Notes under the pieces: generated by a model
What the model saw: the letters and a program-made list of their open reading frames with translations, nothing else
Databases searched by the model: none
What the model was told of the DNA's origin: nothing
Made by a program: the position numbers and the translations under genes
Assembly: GCA_000226015.1 (NCBI GenBank)
Contig: JH153159.1
Span: 4,947 to 68,946 of the forward strand
Direction: 5' to 3'
From: Mnemiopsis leidyi
Taxonomy: Eukaryota > Ctenophora > Tentaculata > Lobata > Bolinopsidae
Length of the DNA stretch: 64,000 nt
Shown: one piece after another, positions 36,401 to 49,620 of the stretch
How the letters are laid out: the number at the start of each line of letters is the position of its first letter
Position numbering within the stretch: the stretch's first letter is position 1

Positions 36401-39400
36401 CCAGATCACCGGGTCAGAACCGATCCATACTTCCACATGTGCTCAATCCGTTGAGTCTGCACATGTTGCTAGGTTGTGAGCTGGTTGGTGTCGAAGTGGC
36501 TGTGGTTCGTTACCATTGTACCCAGAGTGTCGAGACTACAGCACCCTGCCCCCAGCACGTGGAACCAAACCGCCATTCTGACTCCCGGACTGTTCACCTC
36601 GTGGCGTGGATCTCACCACCACTACCCTGACACATGTTACCATGGAGCTACCATGGCAACCTACCAGGCTGACCCCCACCACTTCTCTTGACACGTTCAC
36701 AGTTTGTTAAACGAAGTTTCAGCGATGTCCACTTTCTTTCGGGCCAGTGTCCCTGGTCTTCAGTTCCCCGCTTATACCCTCCTGTCATCAGCGATACAAT
36801 TCTCGGCCGGGGATTTAACAGGAGGTCTATGTGTCAGCTGTATTTCTGGCCGTCCAACACCTCTTCCTCCTCCCTCTTCTTCAAAAAGGAGGGTACCACT
36901 TTTTAACACTGGACAGGTTCCTCGGCGTTCCGTTAAGTCCTGCTCTTATTTCCCTGACATTCTTCTACCGTTCGGTCAGGTTTTCTAGCATCAAATTGCG
37001 GTTAACAGCTCACTTTTGCCGATGCTGGCTTCTATTCTTCATCGAAGCTACAAGAACTCGAATTGTCGAATTGGCGGACATGATTTTGTTGATTTTTGCC
37101 TTATGATGGGGCTTCGCATTTGCGCGCGAATAACTACAAGTTTAGCCCATGGTTACGGACTAAAGATCCGAGCCCGATTTTAAATATCCCCATATAAACT
37201 GATAATGGCGGTGTTATTAAGTGCGAGGCGGTCTATCAATCACATGAGAACTCTATTGTAAACCCGGACTTTGTCTACATCTTTCCTCGCCACGTTCTTT
37301 GTCTGGCACCACTTTGGACGATCTGGCAATCCGAGTCGAGGAAGGGGCTTCGTTTTGTTCTTCCCTTCAAAACGTCCCGATTGTGCCATCGTGGTATTCC
37401 TGCTAACCGGCACGTTCGAGGGTTTCACTGATCTAGTGATCTACTTTCATCGAGATTCTGGACATAAAGGTCTGGTCACCAAGTCACGTGATACGTGCTG
37501 GTCATTGTCCTGTCCTGGCCGGACCATTCTGTGTCAGTTTGAATTCAAATTAAGGAGCTCAAGCTGATTAGTGCTGGGTAATTAGCTGCCCCTAATCGTA
37601 TAATTAGTTACACAGTTGTACAGACAGCACGGCACTCCAACCTCCATGTCATTGTGCGTTTCGGCTCCCTCCCTGCTCGTTACATGAATATTTCAAAAAC
37701 CTCCCCATTGGGGGCTTCCATCACCACTATCAAGACCATTTGTTCTAAAAGTCGGAACTTCACTCTCGGTCCGAAACGGGAGGTTAGCTCGACTTCCTAT
37801 TGGTGTGTTGGGCCTCGTCGTGTGGTGATAAAAGGGCCCATAATAGGGTCATTAACTGGAGGCCCCTCTGGGGAGATCGCCTGTGGAGGCATGTAATTAG
37901 TCGGCTGTACAATAATGAGTATGATGACTGTGCCTGTATGGGGAGTCCGAGCCGACTGTCGTCATCTGTAGACATAGAGTCAATTTGTTTCGTCGCTCTC
38001 TTTTGTCACGTCCTCCTCTTCACGCTTACATTTTGTGGCGTCCACGTGTAATGTTATAGTAGGTTAATTCGACAGCTTGATTTGACAAATCGGTTGATTA
38101 AAAGTGGCAGCGATTTGTTGACAGATATAACCTATGTTAGTATGTTGTCCCGATAGGATTTTAATGACATCAGCCGTGATTCTAAAGAATTTTATTAGCA
38201 AGGCGACCCGTATGACGTTTTCCTTGTCTGCTAAAATTTCGAACGCGAATCATTCATTTTGTCTGCAAGTCTGCTGCCAAGAAAACCGATTGCCGATATC
38301 GATCCTTTTGTTAGCCAGTTATCCGGGTCTTTCAGCGCCATGTGCAGCTTGACCCGCTCTTCTTTTTGTTCGAGCTTTTCGCTCGGCATTCAGCCTCTTA
38401 ATTCGTCAAAAGCCGGTCATTGGTGAAGTGCTAACCATACCTTTGTTGAGGTGATGGCCTGCCTCTGCTTTACTTATTTACCTATTTCATTTGGGGATGA
38501 CCTGCCCGTGTATTTTTAATTTGACCAACCGTTAAGACTTACACCATTATCAAGCCTTAGCGTGGAGCGGCGTGCAGCTCGGGTATTCTGATCTTACAAC
38601 AGTAGCTCGCTCACCCTACCGGTACCTCCCTTAGTGAGATAACCGTCCTCATGAATTGTTGGAGTAGGTAAGTGATCTGTACTCTCTAGATCACACCGGT
38701 ATTGTACACTAGAATGAACATCCTCGTGTCCAGGGAATATGATCAAACCCCCCTCTCTTCTTCCTCTTCTTGGTCAATATTCCGGCGTACCGGTCCTATT
38801 TTGGGTTACTAAACTCAGCAGGTGCTGGCTTGTTGGCATTCTTTCGAAAAGCGACTCAATCTGTAGGATGATGATAAGAATTCCTGTGGATTGCTAAAAA
38901 TAGATTGCACCGTGATCTCGAGCCATCAGTCTCAACTCTATTCTTGAGTAGGATGACGAGGAAGAGTGAGAGAGGAAAAGAGCACAGTGCTATCAAGTAC
39001 ATCTTCATCATCACATGCTCGTTCAGTAGTTCAGCAACACAGTGTACAAACTCTGCTGTGTGATTTCTTTCTCTATTTTTCTTTACTGCCTTTCTTCACT
39101 TGGCTCTTCTTGGACTAAGTCCAACTCCGAAAGTTTCTGGATATGTGTTTACTTTAAACTCAAGTGCCGCTAGAGATTCCTGGTAAAACCACGTGGGATA
39201 CATCCCAGTCAGATGCGGCCCAGCCAGATGCGGCCCAGCCAGATGAGGCTATAGGGATCCGAAAGCGACAGTTGATTCCCGTACAATTCTCCGAGCCCAT
39301 GCCACATTGTATTGCATGGCAGTGTATACTGCATAGCCGCTGCCATAAATCGCCGTTATATGCCGTATGTTATCTGGGGTATAAGAGTGAGTGTACATAT

Positions 39401-40640
39401 GAACACAACACACTGTGGTCATACCAGGTGAATGGCGTTGTCACAGTTTGCGGACTTCATGGGACCTTTGTTGCTATACGCTGAGTGCTGCATATTGTGG
39501 TTGCGTCGTCACGCACACAGAATCTAACGTTTTTCTCCATTTTAGAGGGATAGTATATTGGTATATTGTATATTGTAATTGTGGTTAAAGTGGGGGGACC
39601 TTTGTTTTGGTCCTTTGCTCGACGCTAAAGCTACTATATCCATTGTTTCTTTGGAATTATTTATGTATTTTCGATTGTAATTTACTCGACAAGATTTTTC
39701 TCCCTAAAAAGGCAAACTTAAAGTTTGTCTTGATCGGCTGAAACTTGTGCTGGTGGAACAAATTGTAATGTTAGAACTAATAGGAGTTCAAATACTGCAC
39801 TACCTTGCAGATCTCGTATCACATTCTTCGCTGTAGACTAACTAATCACCTACTATTGTACTAGATACAGTGTTGAGTGTGTGCCAATGTACATTTGTTG
39901 TCATTATTATTATATGTTATTATTATATGTTTTTTCTCTTCTCACTCTTCTGGTATTCCGTAGAACACGTAGCCTTACACTCAACACTTGAATTGTCGAA
40001 TTTGAGTTGGACATTAGTACATTATTCGTATAGGCTTTGAATGTTTTTCTCAAACCATTTGACATTTGTATAGAAATATTGGCCACATTGGCTGTGGTAG
40101 CAGTCACTAAACACTGTTTAGTAAACAGCTATCATTGTTTTGTGGACATTTTACTTTCGTATTTACCTCTAGTACTTATATTCTAGAGACTTTGACGACA
40201 AAGGTTTCCGAAGAAAGAAATATTTTTCTATTTGACTGATAATACTTATTATGACCGGATGGCCGAAATGGACGGTTTATCTTCTAGAACGGCCTCCTGT
40301 CATTCCTGTGACACATGAGCCTCCCAACGCGATTAGAGTTTCACGCTTTTATGAACTTATGCGAGCGAAGAAAGAGAGCCTCGAGTACAAATCGAATGTA
40401 TTAATTGTATTTTCGCATAAATTTGAGTAAGTAAGCTTATCTCACATTTTCCGTGTTGAATATAGTTTCTAGAAGCTTACGGTCACACATTCGCATGGTA
40501 AGCTCACGTATTTCCACTTTTTTCGTTTTGGCTTACGGGTCTTTCTTTGGACCCATTAAAAGTGTTACCTCATCTATATGTTCTCCTTGTCTTGATAGAT
40601 AGCTAGACATTTTTAACTTGATCAACTTCTTCCAATATTC
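36401..40640. other. Gene-poor, partly GC-rich stretch
   Basis: No recognised exon. It contains overlapping X-box half sites at 36636-36660, CACGTG cores at 36556, 37485 (as TCACGTGA), 38043 and 39190, and a 15-base repeat at 39210-39248. Confidence 0.4.
39210..39248. repeat. 15-base tandem repeat, 2.7 units
   Basis: CAGATGCGGCCCAGC is repeated two and a half times; the third unit reads CAGATGAGGC. It is in frame in a small open frame as DAAQP repeats, but that frame has no other support. Confidence 0.7.
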
Positions 40641-40694
40641 ATGACATCACATGATGTGTGACGTCACATCTCACGTGATACGACGTCACGTCAC
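40641..40694. promoter_or_regulatory. Mixed CRE / E-box palindrome cluster
   Basis: Within about 50 bases lie TGACGTCA (40659-40666), TCACGTGA (40671-40678) and two further ACGTCA words (40683 and 40688), followed by TCACATCACC. TGACGTCA is the CREB/ATF consensus and TCACGTGA a bHLH-ZIP site. Regulated gene unknown. Confidence 0.45.
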
Positions 40695-43600
40695 ATCACC
40701 AAACCGCTGCACCTCCGCTGAGTGTACGTGAGCATATGGCCGGTTGTAATTACAGCTAATTTGCCTAATTTGCATCCCTTTAGTGGCGGCTATGTTCCGC
40801 CTCATTAACGGATCAATAGTAGCTGTATAGTAGCTGTATGTGCACCACCACGCCTCTCATCAGCCACTCTATGTTGTTGTACCGGGGTGATGGATTGTGT
40901 GTCCCTGCTTGCAGGTAGTATTTCGATACAAGATTTGTTGTGATCTACACCCACATACAGAAATAGCTCTTAACACTGAACTGCACTACATTTCTGTTGT
41001 TTACGAAAAAAAGAACGATGTTTATGAGCGTTCCCCAGCAGGTAGTACGGAATTACCAGCGGTACTTACAGCCCTGCTCCTAAAAGGCAGGCACTAAGTC
41101 GGTACGTCTGAGAGACTACCCTGATCTCCCTTCTAATACCAGATTGGGAGATCTGTCTGTCTGGACCTGCTCTCCCTCCCCCTCCTGTCTGGATATAGAG
41201 ATCACTAGATCAGCTCCTGCAGTAACACCCGTCTCTCCTCTCCCTGATGTAACCCTAGATCTAGATCACTAGTAGAGATCTGATCTAGATACAAGAGATA
41301 CAGATCACGTCCTGTGATACGACACCTTTCCCAGACCTGGGCGTTCTCCCTGTCGTGCATCGAGGACGTTTCCTAGTTGCTCCTACTCCAGGCCCGCCTG
41401 TCTCCCTGTTTAAAGCTCTGGACAGTTTTTTTTTCTGGGCCAGTTTTGTTTAACACCGACAGACGTCCAGACTCCAGTCACAGTTATAAGCTGCCTACCT
41501 CTGCTTATTTCTATCTCGGGCTGTTTAACAGCTCCCACCGACGTTTTGACGCCTCACTTTAGGGGATTCCTACCCATACGTGTTCATCTGCAGACAGAGT
41601 GAATTTATGAGATTCTGAGAAACAGATTCGAGTCTTGGATTATCATAATTTTCTTAATATCAAGTCGTCGAACCAGCGGAAAGTTAAACTTTCGCTTGGA
41701 CATATCTTCTTGTGCTTATTTAGGTGTGTCCTATTGCATGATAAGACCTCTTCTCATGGGATATCTAAATCTTGGTGCGAGTATCTGTATATTTCACCAG
41801 CGTTTATGGCTTTCTGAAAAAAGTTTCTTGTAACAACTACTTTCCTTCATTATTAACACGTCCCTTCCGATACTCCCGCTGGGAATGGTAACTCCTGGCA
41901 TGTCGGTATTCCGTTAGGTCAGCCAGCTAGTGGTTCATCAGTCTCCACTCATAACCTTGACTGGAACTTCCCGCTGACAGCTGACGCATCCGGCCTCTGT
42001 CTACCAAATTATCGCCGATCAATATGTGATCTGTAAGTTTGTTTCCCGCCCAGGGTCATTGTAATAGGTCTTCGTCTGACGATCTACCGGGTCTGCTAAG
42101 AAGATATTTGTCGAGGTTTGGCTGTGGTGGAACGTGAGCTTCACTTGCGAGTTTTGTGATGCTATAAAGATGGTAGGATCACTGTTAAGTTCATCATTAT
42201 TTTTATTGTTCTTCACCGTGATTTAGAAAATTCGACAAGATTCTGACCTGCTGTCTTTACCCTCTATCCGGTTTCCACTGTCCTACCATTTCTCATATCT
42301 TTTTTTCTGAGTATTCTATCCTGTATATTGCTTGATATTATCCATGTTTCCTGATCTACTGCACGTTCCCTGTTCTATCTACCTCCCTGCACTACATTGC
42401 CGTCTTGTGACCATCTCTCAACCCTGTACCCTCCACCTGGTAACCTCTTCTCCTTCTTCAGGAATGTAGGGCATCCCACCAGGAATGTTAAACACGCTAG
42501 ATTCCCTGCTAATAATAATCCGTCTTGTCACCAGCTAGTTGAGCGTTTTGTCACCACTCACCTCGTCTCTTCTTTCCCGGATATGTTGTCCTATATGTGT
42601 CCGGAGGACAGTTATCTTTTGCCTTGTGGTTTTGGAACCTCTGCCACCTGTTAACACGTCCGACCAACTCCAAGCTTTGTCATTTCGTGTCAAGTAGTTA
42701 AAAGACAAAGCTAATCAGGTCACTTCAGCGCTCTACACTTTAATCGCGATATATATTCCAAGGCCGTGTCTAACAAAGCTCCGTCGTGGTACACAAAGGT
42801 ATAGAGTCGTATCGGGTTTAAGTTCGATGATAACTGTTCTTGTTTGCGGGTCAAAGGAAGTGAAGCCCGGTTGTAACGGGCCACTACAATTAGTGATAGT
42901 TGGGATATGCAAGGGAAGCCTTTCGGCGGTCTGAATATCGTGTGTTTTTCGTTTATAATTAACGTTCAACGTTGAGTAGCTAACTTTCGGCTGATAAAGT
43001 TCCTCCCCGTTGTTCTAGCTCTCTCGATCGGCAACTTTAGAACTCGATTGTTCATCTTCACGTGACACCCATGCAGATCAAAGCTGTAAACGACACGCTG
43101 AAACGTGTCTTATAGTTCTCAGCGATAATCTCACCTTAACGCATTCCGGGTAGCAGTGAAAAGGCAGGACATTGGACAATCCAGCTGGGCACGATATCCT
43201 CAATACCTCCTCCCCTCCTCCGGCTCCCCCATCCTACCCCACTTGTCCTGCAACATGTGTTTTAGGTGCTAATGACATGACTTGTCGATCACAGCGCTGT
43301 ACAACCGATAACCATTTACTCCCGCTCCTCCTTTCTTTCATTTCTAGTCTCCTCTCTCTCGCCATCTTCACATCTGGACTGCACAAAACACCCTGTTTTA
43401 CACACAGACTCTGCCGAGCTCCGCTCGTGTCCTTAGCTTCACATTTTACTTACAGCGTTCCCGTGTTCTGAAGTTGCAGATTCTGTTCCTAATTTGTAAA
43501 CCGCATGTAGAGTGATCGATTATAGGGCGTGATGTGGGTTATTGTAAAGAAGAAGTAGTTAGGGCGGGGTGAAAGCCTTTGTGAGTCGAACCTGATTTTG

Positions 43601-45630
43601 TGTCGTTGTGATGGACATTATGATAACCTTCGCATTCTCAGTGTTCCTAATTTCTGTTGAATCTGCGTTGAGAGGGACTCGGCAGCTGCTTTGTGACATA
43701 ATCTCAATTCATCTTCTGACAAATGGTTGAAGCCGATCTTTATAAATTTTTGACAGCTTTTTGTCAGCAAACTCATCCCTATTTGTCAAAGCACCTCAAG
43801 ATACACACTTTACTTGATCCCAGTCTTCTTGCAAGGTTGCTTTCAACAACACTGATTCCTGATTCGGGGTAGCTTCTAAATTCGCGGCAACAGAAACTGA
43901 TTTTCGGCGCCAGGTTCGCGGTAATTATGCTCCCCGTTTCGCCCGGTCGTCCTACTCCCCTGTGAGTACCGCCCTGTTTCCGGTTATCTACCGGATTGAC
44001 TGGTCCAGATTGGTGCAACGTGGTGATGAGGTAGAACACTGACATGGCTTGACTTGTCATCTGACAGCTCCTGCATCTCTTCAAAAAGTGCTGATGTACA
44101 CTGGTTCTATTTGTTGGGGCACTTTGACGGCTGCAATCGAAAGTAACTTCTGATTTGCCCGGATTAGGCGGGAGAAGTCAGCTTTGCTGTGTTCGGTGGA
44201 GCTCTCTGTCTAGAGATAGAACCATAGCACATCGGACAGCAACGAAAAGATCTTTTTTGTCTCGTCAGCCGCGTTTTCTCCTCAATACAAGCTAGTGTCA
44301 CAAAAATTTGACTTTGTTTGTGAGATCAAATCCGATATTTGAGTTTTGTGACGCCGTAATTTGTCACTTGTCGCTTTCTCTATCAACTGTCTCATTGTGC
44401 TTTTATATTTTAGGATGCAGAGGTTTGTGAACCTGCGGCAATTCATTTGAGTTTACGCACATGACATAACTCGCTGGCGGTTCTACACTATAAGTACTAT
44501 AAGATTTTAATAAAATGCCCTCAATTATGGTTCTGGACAGGCCCGCGCAAATTGCCAGACGGCTACGAAATTAATTGCCTAGTAACTTCACTCCTTTCCC
44601 TCCGTTACTTGACTAAAATTTGACTTCTTGTCTCGGAGATCTTCGCGATTTCTGTCGAAAATGTCAGGCTCAACCGCTTGCCGATATCCTTACATGGAAG
44701 TGGGCGTCAAAAACTTCCATATAAGGGCATCACGTGCCAACCATCTGGGTCCCTCTAGTCGAAACCACGGCGCAGTTTTCTAGGACTTCCCCCCATATTT
44801 GAAAGGTGCTGGTGGTCGATAGTTGAGACAAGGAGAGGGATGAAGTGTGAGATGAAGTGAGGAGAGGTGATGTGGCCAAGTGACAGGTCCCCAGTGTCTT
44901 TGTACGGGCTCCCTCTGTTACTGCCAAACCCTCTGACTATATCCCTCCATCCTTTTTTCTCCGGTCGTCTTCGTCACCGCCGCGCCACCTCCACGTTTAT
45001 TTGGTCCTCCCCCGATCTCTGACAGGGTAACTCTGTAGTTGCTGTTTTGTGGCGGAAGTGACGGAGGAGTATGAAGTTAGGCTCCCACGATAAATCGAGC
45101 TTGGGACTGAGATTGTAGATCATGTCTACTGTTTCCTGATACGCGATAGCTTTTCTGAGAAACTTTTGTTGAAGCTTGATGATAACTTTTTATACCAATT
45201 TCAGTATCAAGCTATGGACTCTTTCCTCAGTAATTTGCTACAATATAATGGTCATATGTCTCTCCTCTCGTTCATTAGCGAACTGCTCGCAGTTTCAGTG
45301 CTATGTGAAATGTATAACATAACTTTTGTACGCTAACGTTAAGCTTTGATCTGCACGAAAGTTCATTGATCTTTGTATTGTAACATCAACTATCGAAGCT
45401 CGAGAACATGGCCTAATTTATCCATGTAGCCGAAGTATAATGACCGCACAGAGCTTTAAAGCAACTCCGTACTATCAATTGTGGAGGTGTCAGTTCGCCG
45501 GCCTCGCAGTTTGAGATCCACAAAGTTTTAAGTCTTTTGTATCACTCCAACTTTCCCTCACAACGTACAATCACGCCAAGCTTTCAGTGCTCCCTCCCTT
45601 CCTCGCTTGGCTATACATCAGATAATACAA
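40695..45630. other. Gene-poor stretch
   Basis: No supported coding region. One TCACGTGA at 43058-43065. Two TTCGCGGYAA words lie close together near 43870 and 43917. The sequence is moderately pyrimidine-rich near 41.1-43.4 kb. Confidence 0.4.
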
Positions 45631-45690
45631 GCGTGAGTAGTGCTGTGTGTGTACAATAATTTGATGTACAAGTGTGTACACTACTCACGC
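45631..45690. repeat. Inverted repeat with perfect 12-base arms
   Basis: GCGTGAGTAGTG (45631-45642) is matched by CACTACTCACGC (45679-45690). Inside the arms, TGTGTGTACA and TGTACA words extend the pairing in part. It could form a hairpin or cruciform. No protein or RNA role can be assigned. Confidence 0.65.
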
Positions 45691-47505
45691 CGCCGCAGCA
45701 GCCTCCCCACATCTACAGCTCAGCTCTGTTGTAGCGCTGTGTGTAATGAGGCTCGCACCGACTGACCAGCTGATGAGCTGAGGCTAGCCTGCCAGAGACA
45801 CGATGTCTTTCTGTCACGGTCCTCAACAAAGTCTCACTGGGGTAAATACCTACATTACCTAATTGGATGGTAATGAGGTTCTTTTCCCGCAGTTTAGGTC
45901 AACTCTGCTTCGCTTGTTACGCCAGTTAGCCCTCACTCTCTTTTGTCCCTTCTACCTAGTGACTGGTCCCCGGTAACAATCGCCCCCTATAGTACTAGAC
46001 GTTTCCAATTAGCTGATTAACTAATTGGCTAATTACTTCGTATCCCCCATATTGTCGCCTTAAGGCAGACTCTCCAGCGGGTCATTCACAGCAATCTTGC
46101 CTTCCTGACATCCCTTGTCTCTAAAGCTGCAAGATCTGCGTCCTAATTACGTAATTACAAAGTCGTTATGTCGTTTACCAGTTATTACCAGCGATGAACC
46201 GCTCAGTTTAACGAGATAACTATGTGTAATAAGCGGTAGAGAAGTAACTTGATAGTGGAGTTGGCTAGCCTGGCTTTGTTTCCCTAGATCGCTCATCAAA
46301 CATCAGATTTCTTGTTATAAGATTACCGGTCTGTCGTTACAATTACATCAACTCGTTTATTGTTTATATCACGTGGGTGCTATATTTTCACGATATCAAG
46401 TTTAGTTTTCATTTTGTAAGTTACCATATGGAGCAAGTTTTTACTTTGGCAGGTGACGCCACTTTAACAGCCGTCAGACGGCCAACACTTCTCATCTTCT
46501 CACGGCAGTCAGGCCCATCAGGTTATTTATGTGAGACCGCCTTTTTAACAGATGTTTAAACGGAGTATATATTGCCTCGATTTGGCGTGCAGGGCGGATA
46601 TTCCCCAAATGCACCGTTATTGATCGTTGTGGGCTTCCACTTTCGACTGCCGTGACCGTGAACTTTTGATCAGTTTCGAGATATCCAAGTTTTAGTTCGA
46701 ATCATGCAATTTTCTAAAATAATCAATCCTGTTTAGAAAATTTGACTATCAACTATTTAAAACTTATTGAAGTGTCCCACGACACACTATTTTAGTGTTT
46801 GTACAGGTATGTCCTGGGACCAAGTCCGGTCCCTTACTTTTGGAGCACGGTCCTTTGATTAAATTTTCTTGATTGAAGACAGAGGATACTCTGTTGACCT
46901 GCGCTCCGCTGATTTAGAACGGGAGTTAAGTTATTCTCACAGACGGTGATAGTTCGTTGTGTTGAGTGATGATTGTGTCTGACAGTTTAAATCGGTTAAG
47001 TTCAGCTCCAGAGACACACATGAAGGTGTCTCCCATCCTTGGCGATTTAATGTTGACAGTCATATGTCTCTTTAACACACTCGTCCTGTCCCGATGCCTA
47101 CTTTAATTGACAATAAACCCGCTTCCATTCGTCCTGATGACATACCGAGTTATTAAAATTTAAGTTTAAATTAATTTATTATTACCTTGGTAAATAGTTT
47201 GTTTAACTTTCCTTGATATTTCGCCAGGATTCTTGTTATTTGTTATTAACATTATTAAACTTGCCATTAACGTCTCTCAACACCAGATCATTGATAAGAA
47301 TTTCGTTCAAATCTAGCTATAAAACTGTAGTCCACGACCTGTAGAATCATTTACGTTTAGTTTACTTGTAAACAATTCTTAGTTAAGACCTGATTATTCC
47401 TCACTTTTTGATAAATCACAATTTTACTGAATTATAACTTTTTAGCTTATTCACCCCCATTTAACCCAACTCTCTGTTTAGCTCAAAGTAATCGGGGACT
47501 TGATC
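45691..47505. other. Upstream region of the TIS11-family gene
   Basis: No exon recognised. A TATAAAA word at 47318-47324 lies about 180 bases before the start codon and would fit a TATA box with a 5' UTR of about 150 bases, which is inference only. A CACGTG at 46370 is the nearest E-box. An AT-rich stretch lies around 47.15-47.25 kb. Confidence 0.3.
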
Positions 47506-48503
47506 ATGTCTGGACTGAGCAGTGTATCTGTAACGGTGGGGACAATGTTGAGGGACCGGTGTGGTAGTACCAGTTCTGCCGAGAGCTCCTCCCTATCCTC
47601 GCAACCCAGCAGTCCCCCTGATTGTGGTTCCATGGAAGATCCCAGAAGGTTTGTAGATTGAAGTCTTTACTGAATTTGATATTATCGGTTCCAATGGATG
47701 TATATCAGCCTCATGAGATATCAACCTCATGTAAGATCTAATTTTATGACCTTATTTTCAGCTCAAGCTGCTTCGAATTTCTACCAAAGTCCGCCAAGAA
47801 AAGGCTGATAATTAATTATAAGGCTGATAATTAAATATAAGTCTGATAATTAATTAATTAATTAAACCCTTTTCACAGGATGAGGCAGTCTAACTCCTCA
47901 CGGTACAAGACAGAATTGTGTCGCGCTTTCGAAGAGTACGGCACGTGCAAGTACGGTGAGAAGTGTCAGTTTGCGCACGGCATGGCCGAACTGCGCTCGC
48001 TCTGCCGACACCCCAAGTACAAGACGGAACTTTGCCGGACTTTCCACACAGAGGGATTCTGTCCGTACGGCAAACGATGTCACTTCGTTCACACGCCCAA
48101 AGAGGAGCTGGTCAGCAGTCCAACCGAGCTGAAACTCTCGCCCCTCGACCCCTACGTCCAGGGCACCGAGTCGGTGTTCCTGGACAACTTCTCCCCCATG
48201 TCCCACCTCCCCTCGCCTCCTGCCCCCAGGATCGAGTACTTCGACCCCCTGAAACGGTCCAACCAGCTGATGTTCCAGCAGCAAGACTTCCTGGCAGCCC
48301 AGCTACCCTACCGGGATTTGCTGCCTGCGCAGGACCTCAAGCGGTGGTCCAGCCAACAGGCCACGCCCAACTACAACAGAAGGACCGCCCCTCAACTCCC
48401 TCCCTCGATGAACGACTGGCAAACAGCTCAGGCATTGAGAAATGTGCTGAACCTCACGAAAAACAGCAGGCTCCCAGTTTTTAGTGGACTCGGCACCGCT
48501 TAA
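47506..48503 (+). CDS. TIS11/tristetraprolin-family tandem CCCH zinc-finger protein
   Basis: Cytoplasmic RNA-binding protein of 255 residues from two exons: 47506-47648, a 230-base GT-AG intron (47649-47878), then 47879-48503, joined in phase within an AGG codon. An intron just ahead of the fingers is usual for the family. Two C-x8-C-x5-C-x3-H fingers lie at C62-C71-C77-H81 and C100-C109-C115-H119, 18 residues apart as usual, each led by YKTEL. Such fingers bind UAUUUAU-type AU-rich elements and direct mRNA decay. The last residues, [10 protein letters not shown], resemble the C-terminal CNOT1-binding motif that recruits CCR4-NOT deadenylase. Exon 1 is rich in serine with an SSPP stretch and the middle is proline-rich. 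The protein is shorter than human ZFP36 (about 326 residues) but appears complete. The family is typically immediate-early and acts on its own mRNA. A vertebrate paralogue symbol would be misleading. Confidence 0.95.
47802..47858 (+). repeat. Three 19-base tandem repeats at the 3' end of the TIS11 intron
   Basis: Units at 47802-47820, 47821-47839 and 47840-47858 share CTGATAATTAA. They end 20 bases before the splice acceptor AG at 47877-47878. Each CTGAT could serve as a branch-point sequence, so the array may supply repeated branch points, which is inference. Confidence 0.7.
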
Positions 48504-48985
48504 TTGTGCATGCGCGACGCGCGCGCCGCACCACCGCCTCTCTCGACACGTGCGCCCCTTCTGTGTTGTCATGACAACGCGGTATGGTTGGTGTTTATTC
48601 TTCGGTTTTAAAGGTAATTCCTCTAATTTATTCATGGATCATAAATACCTCTGTAAGGTAATTTGGATTTTGTTTTGTTTTGATTGCATTACTCTTATAT
48701 ATGGTTTTTCAAACAGACAATTAATTTAATTTAATTTAAATCTCTTTTATCCTCGAGACTGCGGTGCTGACTTTTGTGCGAGTAGTTCTTGTATTTCCAG
48801 CAATTTAACTCGCCTCAAGCCCCCTCATTTAGTCTGCAGAGCTCCTTTAATACCCAATTCAGATTTTCTCGACGTGAATTTGAGAATGAAAGTTATTCCC
48901 CTTTTTGCCCTTTCTCATATCTTGGACCCCAAACTTGAATCTCTCGTCTCAAATGTCAGTGCTTTGCGTCTCGATTGGGATATAA

Positions 48986-48993
48986 TGTAAATA
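48986..48993 (+). promoter_or_regulatory. Candidate Pumilio response element in the TIS11 3' UTR
   Basis: TGTAAATA exactly matches the PUF/Pumilio consensus UGUANAUA on the sense strand. A single 8-mer can occur by chance in AT-rich sequence. Confidence 0.4.
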
Positions 48994-49583
48994 CGATCGG
49001 TATAATGTTTTTGTAAATTATTAAATCTTACAGCAACTTTCCATGCTCCTTGTTTTTATGCTAAGTTATTCCGCATTGCATGTGGATGAGTGGATTTCGG
49101 TGTGCGTCTTGGAGGGATTATCGCTGATCCCCGTACTGTTCCCATGGCGACCTACCCCCTAGTTCGTGTGCCAAGATCTGCAAGCCACACGTGCAAGATA
49201 TCTCAAAATTTGTATATTGTGCCAACCCTCCAACATTTATTTTTAACATATAATCACAAATACTCACCCCTAACCCCTCCTTCTATAGCAAGCAATGTTT
49301 TAGAGATTGTTGCATTTTGTAGAGTGTGTAATTGTTACGTTCTGTATACAATGGGACATGTGTTCTTGTATGATCGTTTCCGACAATTTGTATATATTCT
49401 TAGATTTTTTGGGTAGATAATAGCTATGTTATATCGTATGCAACTAGAGTGTGGCGAATTCTTGCGACGATTTTTTACGATCTCTTTACGATTAAAAAAG
49501 TTCATTTCCTGAGTAATTACTCCTGCTAACTCCCTATAAGTTAATGAATAATGCGAATAATAATGAATATGTGCATGTGGAAA

Positions 49584-49590
49584 TATTTAT
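49584..49590 (+). promoter_or_regulatory. Candidate AU-rich element (TATTTAT)
   Basis: TATTTAT is the core heptamer bound by TIS11-type fingers. It lies 31 bases before the candidate poly(A) signal, so the transcript could be targeted by its own product. It is not the full UUAUUUAUU nonamer. Confidence 0.4.
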
Positions 49591-49620
49591 CAAGTTTTTT
49601 GGTATGTTACAATTGTCCCG

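Noticed and set aside
39164-39484. A 106-codon frame with DAAQP repeats
   Set aside because: The repeat comes from a 15-base tandem duplication; the rest shows no family features.
47898-48635. Long frames overlapping the TIS11 exon in other frames and on the other strand
   Set aside because: They are shadows of the conserved CCCH gene and of its GC-rich codon use.
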